A DNA stretch of 64,000 nt from Crossaster papposus (taxonomy: Eukaryota; Echinodermata; Asteroidea; Velatida; Solasteridae): assembly GCA_037893245.1 (NCBI GenBank), contig JBAIAA010000262.1, positions 186,001-250,000 on the forward strand, read 5' to 3'. Numbering within the stretch: the stretch's first letter is position 1; each line of letters starts with the position of its first letter. Below the pieces are notes generated by a model. It was given only the letters and a program-made list of their open reading frames with translations. It did no database searches and was not told where the DNA came from. Of this stretch, positions 1-11,650 are shown one piece after another. The translations under genes and the position numbers were made by a program.

Positions 1-23
1 ACAGTGAAGCAAAAATACCTCTT

Positions 24-95
24 TAGCAGAGCGAGGTTTCGGTCCTCGGGCCTCTGGGTTATGGGCCCATCACGCTCACACGGCACCACTCTGCG
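24..95 (-). tRNA. tRNA-iMet(CAT)-like unit A (first higher-order repeat)
   Basis: Read on the minus strand this is a 72-nt cloverleaf-length sequence with a CCCATAA anticodon loop (anticodon CAT), T-stem CGAGG/CCTCG, T-loop ACCGAAA and 3' end CTCTGCTA. The GGG/CCC anticodon-stem pairs typical of initiators are present, but the outer pair 27-43 is lost (ATGGG against CCCAG). Position 1 is C, so the A1-U72 pair used by eukaryotic initiators is lost. T5 follows in the 3' flank. The unit recurs about every 801 bp. It may be a degenerate gene; function is unproven. Confidence 0.6.
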
Positions 96-144
96 TAACT
101 ATTTGTAATGAAAATGAAATCACTTTCAAGAAAATAATTATCCT

Positions 145-217
145 GAGCAGACCGAGGTTGTTGTCAACCAAACTCTCGGGTACTGACCAAGAAAGTGTCT
201 ACTTTGTCACTCCGAGT
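145..217 (-). pseudogene. Diverged tRNA-iMet-derived unit D (anticodon position AGT)
   Basis: On the minus strand this aligns along its length to the initiator unit but with many changes. The anticodon arm reads CTTGG-TCAGTAC-CCGAG, which can still form most of its stem, with AGT where CAT stood. The B-box region is badly altered while the 3' CCTCGGTCTGCTC remains recognisable. It is a fixed component of every higher-order repeat. A tRNA pseudogene is the simplest reading. Confidence 0.55.
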
Positions 218-247
218 CGAGTACCTCATGTCATACCAAAAACTTGT

Positions 248-319
248 TAGCAGAGCGAGGTTTCGATCTTCGGACCTCTGGGTTATGGGCCCAGCACGCT
301 TCAACTGCGCCACTATGCC
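248..319 (-). tRNA. tRNA-iMet(CAT)-like unit B
   Basis: This minus-strand 72-mer has A-box TGGCGCAGTTG, anticodon stem CTGGG/CCCAG with CCCATAA loop, T-stem CGAGG/CCTCG and the initiator T-loop ATCGAAA. TTTTT follows about 8 nt after the 3' end. The acceptor stem has one internal mismatch (GGCATAG against CTCTGCT). It is one of the best-preserved unit types inside the homogenised array and recurs every ~801 bp. Confidence 0.65.
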
Positions 320-421
320 TCATGTAAATTTAGAAAATGCAAACAAAATTAAAGCAGACATTCTAAAAACATTCTACAATATTTATTAAATGTGAATAGC
401 AGTGAAGCAAAAATACCTAGT

Positions 422-493
422 TAGCAAAGCGAGGTTTTGGTCCTCGGACCTCTGGGCTATGGGCCCATCACGCTCCCGCTGCACTACTCTGCG
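422..493 (-). tRNA. tRNA-iMet(CAT)-like unit A'
   Basis: This is a 72-nt minus-strand unit with anticodon CAT, but the anticodon loop flank is changed (CCCATAG), the T-loop is ACCAAAA in place of ATCGAAA, and the acceptor 3' strand is CTTTGCTA. The B-box change would be expected to weaken Pol III factor binding. It is probably a pseudogene-grade copy and recurs in each 801-bp repeat. Confidence 0.5.
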
Positions 494-645
494 TAACTAT
501 TTTTAATGAAAATGAAATCCCTATCAAATACAAAATTATCCTGAGCAGACCGAGGTTGTGATTATCCGAACTCTCGGTTACTGACCAAGAAAGGGTCTAC
601 TTTGTCACTCTGAGTCGAGTACTTCAAGTCATACCAAAAACTTAT

Positions 646-720
646 TAGCAGCAGAACGAGGTTTTGATCCTCGGCACTCTGGGTTATAGGCCCAGCAAGC
701 TTCCACTGCGCCACCATGCC
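646..720 (-). pseudogene. tRNA-iMet-derived unit B' with TAT anticodon
   Basis: This minus-strand copy has the loop CCTATAA, so position 34 is T and the anticodon reads TAT (isoleucine) on an initiator body. The T-loop is ATCAAAA. The acceptor end carries a 3-nt insertion (CTGCTGCTA) that breaks pairing. The TAT change is seen in every copy I read, so it was fixed before amplification. It is probably a pseudogene. Confidence 0.55.
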
Positions 721-3700
721 TCATGTAAATTTAGAAAAACAACAAACAAAATAAAAGCAGACATTCTAAAAACATTCTAAAATAATTATTAAATTTGAAT
801 AACAGTGAAGCAAAAATACCTCTTTAGCAGAGCGAGGTTTCGGTCCTCGGGCCTCTGGGTTATGGGCCCATCACGCTCCCACGGCACCACTCTGCGTAAC
901 TATTTGTAATGAAAATGAAATCACTTTCAAGAAAATAATTATCCTGAGCAGACCGAGGTTGTGGTCAACCAAACTCTCGGGTACTGACCAAGAAAGTGTC
1001 TACTTTGTCACTCCGAGTCGAGTAACTCATGTCATACCAAAAACTGGTTAGCAGAGCGAGGTTTCGATCCTCGGACCTCTGGGTTATGGGCCCAGCACGC
1101 TTCAACTGCGCCACTATGCCTCATGTAAATTTAGAAAATGCAAACAAAATTAAAGCAGACATTCTAAAAACATTCTACAATATTTATTAAATGTGAATAG
1201 CAGTGAAGCAAAAATACCTAGTTAGCAAAGCGAGGTTTTGGTCCTCGGACCTCTGGGCTATGGGCCCATCACGCTCCTGCTGCACTACTCTGCGTAACTA
1301 TTTTTAATGAAAATGAAATCCCTATCAAATACAAAATTATCCTGAGCAGACCGAGGTTGTGATCATCCGAACTCTCGGTTACTGACCAAGAAAGGGTCTA
1401 CTTTGTCACTCTGAGTCGAGTACTTCAAGTCATACCAAAAACTGATTAGCAGCAGAACGAGGTTTTGATCCTCGGCACTCTGGGTTATAGGCCCAGCAAG
1501 CTTCCACTGCGCCACCATGCCTCATGTAAATTTAGAAAAACAACAAACAAAATAAAAGCAGACATTCTAAAAACATTCTAAAATAATTATTAAATTTGAA
1601 TAACAGTGAAGCAAAAATACCTCTTTAGCAGAGCGAGGTTTCGGTCCTCGGGCCTCTGGGTTATGGGCCCATCACGCTCCCACGGCACCACTCTGCGTAA
1701 CTATTTGTAATGAAAATGAAATCACTTTCAAGAAAATAATTATCCTGAGCAGACCGAGGTTGTGGTCAACCAAACTCTCGGGTACTGACCAAGAAAGTGT
1801 CTACTTTGTCACTCCGAGTCGAGTACCTCATGTCATACCAAAAACTTGTTAGCAGAGCGAGGTTTCGATCCTCGGACCTCTGGGTTATGGGCCCAGCACG
1901 CTTCAACTGCGCCACTATGCCTCATGTAAATTTAGAAAATGCAAACAAAATTAAAGCAGACATTCTAAAAACATTCTACAATATTTATTAAATGTGAATA
2001 GCAGTGAAGCAAAAATACCTAGTTAGCAAAGCGAGGTTTTGGTCCTCGGACCTCTGGGCTATGGGCCCATCACGCTCCCGCTGCACTACTCTGCGTAACT
2101 ATTTTTAATGAAAATGAAATCCCTATCAAATACAAAATTATCCTGAGCAGACCGAGGTTGTGATCATCCGAACTCTCGGTTACTGACCAAGAAAGGGTCT
2201 ACTTTGTCACTCTGAGTCGAGTACTTCAAGTCATACCAAAAACTTATTAGCAGCAGAACGAGGTTTTGATCCTCGGCACTCTAGGTTATAGGCCCAGCAA
2301 GCTTCCACTGCGCCACCATGCCTCATGTAAATTTAGAAAAACAACAAACAAAATAAAAGCAGACATTCTAAAAACATTCTAAAATAATTATTAAATTTGA
2401 ATAACAGTGAAGCAAAAATACCTCTTTAGCAGAGCGAGGTTTCGGTCCTCGGGCCTCTGGGTTATGGGCCCATCACGCTCCCACGGCACCACTCTGCGTA
2501 ACTATTTGTAATGAAAATGAAATCACTTTCAAGAAAATAATTATCCTGAGCAGACCGAGGTTGTGGTCAACCAAACTCTCGGGAGCTGACCAAGAAAGTG
2601 TCTACTTTGTCACTCCGAGTCGAGTACCTCATGTCATACCAAAAACTTGTTAGCAGAGCGAGGTTTCGATCCTCGGACCTCTGGGTTATGGGCCCAGCAC
2701 GCTTCAACTGCGCCACTATGCCTCATGTAAATTTAGAAAATGCAAACAAAATTAAAGCAGACATTCTAAAAACATTCTACAATATTTATTAAATGTGAAT
2801 AGCAGTGAAGCAAAAATACCTAGTTAGCAAAGCGAGGTTTTGGTCCTCGGACCTCTGGGCTATGGGCCCATCACGCTCCCGCTGCACTACTCTGCGTAAC
2901 TATTTTTAATGAAAATGAAATCCCTATCAAATACAAAATTATCCTGAGCAGACCGAGGTTGTGATCATCCGAACTCTCGGTTACTGACCAAGAAAGGGTC
3001 TACTTTGTCACTCTGAGTCGAGTACTTCAAGTCATACCAAAAACTTATTAGCAGCAGAACGAGGTTTTGATCCTCGGCACTCTGGGTTATAGGCCCAGCA
3101 AGCTTCCACTGCGCCACCATGCCTCATGTAAATTTAGAAAAACAACAAACAAAATAAAAGCAGACATTCTAAAAACATTCTAAAATAATTATTAAATTTG
3201 AATAACAGTGAAGCAAAAATACCTCTTTAGCAGAGCGAGGTTTCGGTCCTCGGGCCTCTGGGTTATGGGCCCATCACGCTCCCACGGCACCACTCTGCGT
3301 AACTATTTGTAATGAAAATGAAATCACTTTCAAGAAAATAATTATCCTGAGCAGACCGAGGTTGTGGTCAACCAAACTCTCGGGTACTGACCAAGAAAGT
3401 GTCTACTTTGTCACTCCGAGTCGAGTACCTCATGTCATACCAAAAACTTGTTAGCAGAGCGAGGTTTCGATCCTCGGACCTCTGGGTTATGGGCCCAGCA
3501 CGCTTCAACTGCGCCACTATGCCTCATGTAAATTTAGAAAATGCAAACAAAATTAAAGCAGACATTCTAAAAAACATTCTACAATATTTATTAAATGTGA
3601 ATAGCAGTGAAGCAAAAATACCTAGTTAGCAAAGCGAGGTTTTGGTCCTCGGACCTCTGGGCTATGGGCCCATCACGCTCCCGCTGCACTACTCTGCGTA

Positions 3701-6700
3701 ACTATTTTTAATGAAAATGAAATCCCTATCAAATACAAAATTATCCTGAGCAGACCGAGGTTGTGATCATCCGAACTCTCGGTTACTGACCAAGAAAGGG
3801 TCTACTTTGTCACTCTGAGTCGAGTACTTCAAGTCATACCAAAAACTTATTAGCAGCAGAACGAGGTTTTGATCCTCGGCACTCTGGGTTATAGGCCCAG
3901 CAAGCTTCCACTGCGCCACCATGCCTCATGTAAATTTAGAAAAACAACAAACAAAATAAAAGCAGACATTCTAAAAACATTCTAAAATAATTATTAAATT
4001 TGAATAACAGTGAAGCAAAAATACCTCTTTAGCAGAGCGAGGTTTCGGTCCTCGGGCCTCTGGGTTATGGGCCCATCACGCTCCCACGGCACCACTCTGC
4101 GTAACTATTTGTAATGAAAATGAAATCACTTTCAAGAAAATAATTATCCTGAGCAGACCGAGGTTGTGGTCAACCAAACTCTCGGGTACTGACCAAGAAA
4201 GTGTCTACTTTGTCACTCCGAGTCGAGTACCTCATGTCATACCAAAAACTTGTTAGCAGAGCGAGGTTTCGATCCTCGGACCTCTGGGTTATGGGCCCAG
4301 CACGCTTCAACTGCGCCACTATGCCTCATGTAAATTTAGAAAATGCAAACAAAATTAAAGCAGACATTCTAAAAACATTCTACAATATTTATTAAATGTG
4401 AATAGCAGTGAAGCAAAAATACCTGGTTAGCAAAGAGAGGTTTTGGTCCTCGGACCTCTGGGCTATGGGCCCATCACGCTCCCGCTGCACTACTCTGCGT
4501 AACTATTTTTAATGAAAATGAAATCCCTATCAAATACAAAATTATCCTGAGCAGACCGAGGTTGTGATCATCCGAACTCTCGGTTACTGACCAAGAAAGG
4601 GTCTACTTTGTCACTCTGAGTCGAGTACTTCAAGTCATACCAAAAACTTATTAGCAGCAGAACGAGGTTTTGATCCTCGGCACTCTGGGTTATAGGCCCA
4701 GCAAGCTTCCACTGCGCCACCATGCCTCATGTAAATTTAGAAAAACAACAAACAAAATAAAAGCAGACATTCTAAAAACATTCTAAAATAATTATTAAAT
4801 TTGAATAACAGTGAAGCAAAAATACCTCTTTAGCAGAGCGAGGTTTCGGTCCTCGGGCCTCTGGGTTATGGGCCCATCACGCTCCCACGGCACCACTCTG
4901 CGTAACTATTTGTAATGAAAATGAAATCACTTTCAAGAAAATAATTATCCTGAGCAGACCGAGGTTGTGGTCAACCAAACTCTCGGGTACTGACCAAGAA
5001 AGTGTCTACTTTGTCACTCCGAGTCGAGTACCTCATGTCATACCAAAAACTTGTTAGCAGAGCGAGGTTTCGATCCTCGGACCTCTGGGTTATGGGCCCA
5101 GCACGCTTCAACTGCGCCACTATGCCTCATGTAAATTTAGAAAATGCAAACAAAATTAAAGCAGACATTCTAAAAACATTCTACAATATTTATTAAATGT
5201 GAATAGCAGTGAAGCAAAAATACCTAGTTAGCAAAGCGAGGTTTTGGTCCTCGGACCTCTGGGCTATGGGCCCATCACGCTCCCGCTGCACTACTCTGCG
5301 TAACTATTTTTAATGAAAATGAAATCCCTATCAAATACAAAATTATCCTGAGCAGACCGAGGTTGTGATCATCCGAACTCTCGGTTACTGACCAAGAAAG
5401 GGTCTACTTTGTCACTCTGAGTCGAGTACTTCAAGTCATACCAAAAACTTATTAGCAGCAGAACGAGGTTTTGATCCTCGGCACTCTGGGTTATAGGCCC
5501 AGCAAGCTTCCACTGCGCCACCATGCCTCATGTAAATTTAGAAAAACAACAAACAAAATAAAAGCAGACATTCTAAAAACATTCTAAAATAATTATTAAA
5601 TTTGAATAACAGTGAAGCAAAAATACCTCTTTAGCAGAGCGAGGTTTCGGTCCTCGGGCCTCTGGGTTATGGGCCCATCACGCTCCCACGGCACCACTCT
5701 GTGTAACTATTTGTAATGAAAATGAAATCACTTTCAAGAAAATAATTATCCTGAGCAGACCGAGGTTGTGGTCAACCAAATTCTCGGGTACTGACCAAGA
5801 AAGTGTCTACTTTGTCACTCCGAGTCGAGTACCTCATGTCATACCAAAAACTTGTTAGCAGAGCGAGGTTTCGATCCTCGGACCTCTGGGTTATGGGCCC
5901 AGCACGCTTCAACTGCGCCACTATGCCTCATGTAAATTTAGAAAATGCAAACAAAATTAAAGCAGACATTCTAAAAACATTCTACAATATTTATTAAATG
6001 TGAATAGCAGTGAAGCAAAAATACCTGGTTAGCAAAGAGAGGTTTTGGTCCTCGGACCTCTGGGCTATGGGCCCATCACGCTCCCGCTGCACTACTCTGC
6101 GTAACTATTTTTAATGAAAATGAAATCCCTATCAAATACAAAATTATCCTGAGCAGACCGAGGTTGTGATCATCCGAACTCTCGGTTACTGACCAAGAAA
6201 GGGTCTACTTTGTCACTCTGAGTCGAGTACTTCAAGTCATACCAAAAACTGATTAGCAGCAGAACGAGGTTTTGATCCTCGGCACTCTGGGTTATAGGCC
6301 CAGCAAGCTTCCACTGCGCCACCATGCCTCATGTAAATTTAGAAAAACAACAAACAAAATAAAAGCAGACATTCTAAAAACATTCTAAAATAATTATTAA
6401 ATTTGAATAACAGTGAAGCAAAAATACCTCTTTAGCAGAGCGAGGTTTCGGTCCTCGGGCCTCTGGGTTATGGGCCCATCACGCTCCCACGGCACCACTC
6501 TGCGTAACTATTTGTAATGAAAATGAAATCACTTTCAAGAAAATAATTATCCTGAGCAGACCGAGGTTGTGGTCAACCAAACTCTCGGGTACTGACCAAG
6601 AAAGTGTCTACTTTGTCACTCCGAGTCGAGTACCTCATGTCATACCAAAAACTTGTTAGCAGAGCGAGGTTTCGATCCTCGGACCTCTGGGTTATGGGCC

Positions 6701-9700
6701 CAGCACGCTTCAACTGCGCCACTATGCCTCATGTAAATTTAGAAAATGCAAACAAAATTAAAGCAGACATTCTAAAAACATTCTACAATATTTATTAAAT
6801 GTGAATAGCAGTGAAGCAAAAATACCTGGTTAGCAAAGAGAGGTTTTGGTCCTCGGACCTCTGGGCTATGGGCCCATCACGCTCCCGCTGCACTACTCTG
6901 CGTAACTATTTTTAATGAAAATGAAATCCCTATCAAATACAAAATTATCCTGAGCAGACCGAGGTTGTGATCATCCGAACTCTCGGTTACTGACCAAGAA
7001 AGGGTCTACTTTGTCACTCTGAGTCGAGTACTTCAAGTCATACCAAAAACTTATTAGCAGCAGAACGAGGTTTTGATCCTCGGCACTCTAGGTTATAGGC
7101 CCAGCAAGCTTCCACTGCGCCACCATGCCTCATGTAAATTTAGAAAAACAACAAACAAAATAAAAGCAGACATTCTAAAAACATTCTAAAATAATTATTA
7201 AATTTGAATAACAGTGAAGCAAAAATACCTCTTTAGCAGAGCGAGGTTTCGGTCCTCGGGCCTCTGGGTTATGGGCCCATCACGCTCCCACGGCACCACT
7301 CTGCGTAACTATTTGTAATGAAAATGAAATCACTTTCAAGAAAATAATTATCCTGAGCAGACCGAGGTTGTGGTCAACCAAACTCTCGGGAACTGACCAA
7401 GAAAGTGTCTACTTTGTCACTCCGAGTCGAGTACCTCATGTCATACCAAAAACTTGTTAGCAGAGCGAGGTTTCGATCCTCGGACCTCTGGGTTATGGGC
7501 CCAGCACGCTTCAACTGCGCCACTATGCCTCATGTAAATTTAGAAAATGCAAACAAAATTAAAGCAGACATTCTAAAAACATTCTACAATATTTATTAAA
7601 TGTGAATAGCAGTGAAGCAAAAATACCTAGTTAGCAAAGCGAGGTTTTGGTCCTCGGACCTCTGGGCTATGGGCCCATCACGCTCCCGCTGCACTACTCT
7701 GCGTAACTATTTTTAATGAAAATGAAATCCCTATCAAATACAAAATTATCCTGAGCAGACCGAGGTTGTGATCATCCGAACTCTCGGTTACTGACCAAGA
7801 AAGGGTCTACTTTGTCACTCTGAGTCGAGTACTTCAAGTCATACCAAAAACTGATTAGCAGCAGAACGAGGTTTTGATCCTCGGCACTCTGGGTTATAGG
7901 CCCAGCAAGCTTCCACTGCGCCACCATGCCTCATGTAAATTTAGAAAAACAACAAACAAAATAAAAGCAGACATTCTAAAAACATTCTAAAATAATTATT
8001 AAATTTGAATAACAGTGAAGCAAAAATACCTCTTTAGCAGAGCGAGGTTTCGGTCCTCGGGCCTCTGGGTTATGGGCCCATCACGCTCCCACGGCACCAC
8101 TCTGCGTAACTATTTGTAATGAAAATGAAATCACTTTCAAGAAAATAATTATCCTGAGCAGACCGAGGTTGTGGTCAACCAAACTCTCGGGTACTGACCA
8201 AGAAAGTGTCTACTTTGTCACTCCGAGTCGAGTACCTCATGTCATACCAAAAACTTGTTAGCAGAGCGAGGTTTCGATCCTCGGACCTCTGGGTTATGGG
8301 CCCAGCACGCTTCAACTGCGCCACTATGCCTCATGTAAATTTAGAAAATGCAAACAAAATTAAAGCAGACATTCTAAAAAACATTCTACAATATTTATTA
8401 AATGTGAATAGCAGTGAAGCAAAAATACCTAGTTAGCAAAGCGAGGTTTTGGTCCTCGGACCTCTGGGCTATGGGCCCATCACGCTCCCGCTGCACTACT
8501 CTGCGTAACTATTTTTAATGAAAATGAAATCCCTATCAAATACAAAATTATCCTGAGCAGACCGAGGTTGTGATCATCCGAACTCTCGGTTACTGACCAA
8601 GAAAGGGTCTACTTTGTCACTCTGAGTCGAGTACTTCAAGTCATACCAAAAACTTATTAGCAGCAGAACGAGGTTTTGATCCTCGGCACTCTGGGTTATA
8701 GGCCCAGCAAGCTTCCACTGCGCCACCATGCCTCATGTAAATTTAGAAAAACAACAAACAAAATAAAAGCAGACATTCTAAAAACATTCTAAAATAATTA
8801 TTAAATTTGAATAACAGTGAAGCAAAAATACCTCTTTAGCAGAGCGAGGTTTCGGTCCTCGGGCCTCTGGGTTATGGGCCCATCACGCTCCCACGGCACC
8901 ACTCTGCGTAACTATTTGTAATGAAAATGAAATCACTTTCAAGAAAATAATTATCCTGAGCAGACCGAGGTTGTGGTCAACCAAACTCTCGGGTACTGAC
9001 CAAGAAAGTGTCTACTTTGTCACTCCGAGTCGAGTACCTCATGTCATACCAAAAACTTGTTAGCAGAGCGAGGTTTCGATCCTCGGACCTCTGGGTTATG
9101 GGCCCAGTACGCTTCAACTGTGCCACTATGCCTCATGTAAATTTAGAAAATGCAAACAAAATTAAAGCAGACATTCTAAAAACATTCTACAATATTTATT
9201 AAATGTGAATAGCAGTGAAGCAAAAATACCTAGTTAGCAAAGCGAGGTTTTGGTCCTCGGACCTCTGGGCTATGAGCCCATCACGCTCCCGCTGCACTAC
9301 TCTGCGTAACTATTTTTAATGAAAATGAAATCCCTATCAAATACAAAATTATTCTGAGCAGACCGAGGTTGTGATCATCCGAACTATCGGTTACTGACCA
9401 AGAAAGGGTCTACTTTGTCACTCTGAGTCGAGTACTTCAAGTCATACCAACAACTTATTAGCAGCAGAACGAGGTTTTGATCCTCGGCACTCTGGGTTAT
9501 AGGCCCAGCAAGCTTCCACTGCGCCACCATGCCTCATGTAAATTTAGAAAAACAACAAACAAAATAAAAGCAGACATTCTAAAAACATTCTAAAATAATT
9601 ATTAAATTTGAATAACAGTGAAGCAAAAATACCTCTTTAGCAGAGCGAGGTTTCGGTCCTCGGGCCTCTGGGTTATGGGCCCATCACGCTCCCACGGCAC

Positions 9701-10839
9701 CACTCTGCGTAACTATTTGTAATGAAAATGAAATCACTTTCAAGAAAATAATTATCCTGAGCAGACCGAGGTTGTGGTCAACCAAACTCTCGGGTACTGA
9801 CCAAGAAAGTGTCTACTTTGTCACTCCGAGTCGAGTACCTCATGTCATACCAAAAACTTGTTAGCAGAGCGAGGTTTCGATCCTCGGACCTCTGGGTTAT
9901 GGGCCCAGTACGCTTCAACTGCGCCACTATGCCTCATGTAAATTTAGAAAATGCAAACAAAATTAAAGCAGACATTCTAAAAACATTCTACAATATTTAT
10001 TAAATGTGAATAGCAGTGAAGCAAAAATACCTAGTTAGCAAAGCGAGGTTTTGGTCCTCGGACCTCTGGGCTATGGGCCCATCACGCTCCCGCTGCACTA
10101 CTCTGCGTAACTATTTTTAATGAAAATGAAATCCCTATCAAATACAAAATTATCCTGAGCAGACCGAGGTTGTGATCATTCGAACTCTCGGTTACTGACC
10201 AAGATAGGGACTACTTTGTCACTCTGAGTCGAGTACTTCAAGTCATACCAAAAACTTATTAGCAGCAGAACGAGGTTTTGATCCTCGACACTCTGGGTTA
10301 TAGGCCCAGCAAGCTTCCCCTGCGCCACCATGCCTCATGTAAATTTAGAAAAACAACAAACAAAATAAAAGCAGACATTCTAAAAACATTCTAAAATATT
10401 TATTAAATTTGAATAACAGTGAAGAAAAATACCTCTTGAGCAGAGCGAGGTTTCGGTCCTCGGGCCTCTGGGTTATGGGCCCATCACGCTCCCACTGCAC
10501 CACTCTGCGTAACTATTTGTAATGAAAATAAAAATCTCTTTCAAGGAAATAATTATCCTGAGCAGACCGAGGTTGTGGTCAACCGAACTCTCGGGTACTG
10601 ACCAAGAAAGTGTCTACTTTGTCACTCTGAGTCGAGTACCTCATGTCATACCAAAAACTGAATAGCAGCAGAGCGAGGTTTTGATCCTCGGCACTCTGGG
10701 TTATAGGCCCAGCAAGCTTCCACTGCGCCACCCTGCTTGATGTAAATTTAGAAACAACAAACGAAATAAAAGCAGACATTCTAAAAACATTCTAAAATAT
10801 TTATTAAATTTGAATAACAGTGAAGCAAAAATACCTCTT

Positions 10840-10911
10840 TAGCAGAGCGAGGTTTCGGTCCTCGGGCCTCTGGGTTATGGGCCCAGCACGCTCCCACTGC
10901 ACCACTCTGCG
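10840..10911 (-). tRNA. tRNA-iMet(CAT)-like copy at the array edge
   Basis: This 72-nt minus-strand unit has A-box TGGTGCAGTGG, anticodon stem CTGGG/CCCAG restored relative to internal A units, CCCATAA loop, T-stem CGAGG/CCTCG and T-loop ACCGAAA. Acceptor pairs 2-7 match but position 1 is C. TTTTT lies in the 3' flank. Structurally it is one of the two best candidates for an expressible gene. Confidence 0.6.
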
Positions 10912-11067
10912 TAACTATTTGTAATGAAAATGAAATCACTATCAAGGAAATAATTATCCTGAGCAGACCGAGGTTGTGGTCATCCGACCTCTCGGTTACT
11001 GACCAAGAAAGTGTCCACTTCGTCACTCTGAGTCGAGTACCTCAAGTAAATATTACCAAAAACTTGT

Positions 11068-11139
11068 TAGCAGAGCAAGGTTTCGATCCTCGGACCTCTG
11101 GGTTATGGGCCCAGCACGCTTCCACTGTGCCACTCTGCC
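11068..11139 (-). tRNA. Best-preserved tRNA-iMet(CAT) copy
   Basis: Read on the minus strand this 72-nt copy has acceptor GGCAGAG/CTCTGCT (with G1-U72 in place of A1-U72), A-box TGGCACAGTGG, anticodon arm CTGGG-CCCATAA-CCCAG with the three initiator G-C pairs, variable region AGGTC, T-loop ATCGAAA and discriminator A. The T-stem is CGAGG/CCTTG with one wobble. TTTTT follows about 7 nt downstream. It is the closest copy to a standard eukaryotic initiator tRNA. It could be a real gene or a well-preserved founder; the lost A1-U72 pair argues for caution. Confidence 0.65.
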
Positions 11140-11241
11140 TCATGTAAATTTAGAAACAGCAAACAAAATGAAATCAGACATTCTAAAAACACCCCAAAAT
11201 ATTTATTGAATTTGAATAACAGTGAAGCAAAAATGCCACTT

Positions 11242-11311
11242 TAGCAGAGCGAGGTTTTGATCCTCGGACCTCTGGGTTATGGGCCCAGCACGCTCCCACT
11301 GCGCCACTGCG
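11242..11311 (-). pseudogene. tRNA-iMet-like copy with 2-nt acceptor deletion
   Basis: The body carries A-box TGGCGCAGTGG, CCCATAA anticodon loop and T-loop ATCAAAA. The 5' acceptor strand is short by two bases (GCAGTGG where GCAGAGTGG is expected), which would spoil the acceptor stem. Confidence 0.6.
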
Positions 11312-11400
11312 TAACTATTTTTAATAAAAATGAAATCACTATCAAGGAAATAATTATCCTGAGCAGACCGAGATTGTGGTCATCCGAACTCTCGGTTTAA

Positions 11401-11626
11401 AAGCAATTAGAACAACAACTCCAGCAGTTACAGACACAGGGGGAAGTACCGTTATCCGAGAAAAAGAAGTCCTATGGTATGTTGGAATTGTAAGGAAATC
11501 GGACATAGAAGATCCGAGTGCCTAAAACTGGGGTTACAAACTTCTGATCCGGCGTTGGTTTGGTGGAATAGTGCTCACCAGGAAAACGAGACTTGGCTGA
11601 GTATGGGGCCAGTACCCAGGCCATGA
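11401..11626 (+). pseudogene. gag: Ty3/gypsy-type gag fragment with CCHC zinc knuckle
   Basis: The frame containing 11480-11521 encodes C-WN-C-KEIG-H-RRSE-C, a CX2CX4HX4C nucleocapsid zinc knuckle, in a basic stretch. An upstream glutamine-rich segment (11401-11470) is open in a neighbouring frame, so a frameshift probably separates the two. The knuckle frame ends at TGA near 11624. Nothing resembling capsid, protease, reverse transcriptase or RNase H lies between this piece and the integrase, so the middle of the element was deleted. The left side abuts the tRNA array with no 5' LTR. Confidence 0.7.
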
Positions 11627-11650
11627 TAGATAGTAAGGCCCAGTCCCCAG

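Larger units (their letters stand above)
1..10415 (-). repeat. Higher-order tandem array of initiator tRNA-Met-derived units (13 x ~801 bp)
   Basis: Thirteen head-to-tail copies begin at about 1, 802, 1603, 2404, 3205, 4007, 4808, 5609, 6410, 7211, 8012, 8814 and 9615. Each holds six tRNA-like units read on the minus strand, in the order A, D, B, A', D', B' along the plus strand, so the basic block of three (~400 bp) was doubled before the 801-bp unit was amplified. A, B and A' keep a CAT anticodon in a CCCATAA loop. B' has TAT. D and D' are strongly diverged and have AGT at that position. Copies differ by scattered single-base changes and one extra A at 3570 and 8378. T runs a few bases beyond the tRNA-like 3' ends resemble Pol III terminators. 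Copy 1 starts at the window edge, so the array probably extends to the left. Confidence 0.9.
10416..11398 (-). repeat. Diverged right edge of the tRNA-iMet array
   Basis: The 801-bp order breaks down here into A, D, B' (10416-10815), A, D, B (about 10816-11218) and A plus a truncated D (11219-11398). Units differ more from the array consensus than internal copies do, as expected of satellite edges that escape homogenisation. Several are closer to a standard initiator tRNA than the internal copies. The last D unit stops abruptly at 11398 where gypsy-like sequence starts. Confidence 0.8.

Noticed and set aside
195-10003. A 64- or 76-residue frame repeated every 801 bp
   Set aside because: It runs antisense across tRNA-like units D and B and starts at GTG. 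It repeats only because the array repeats.
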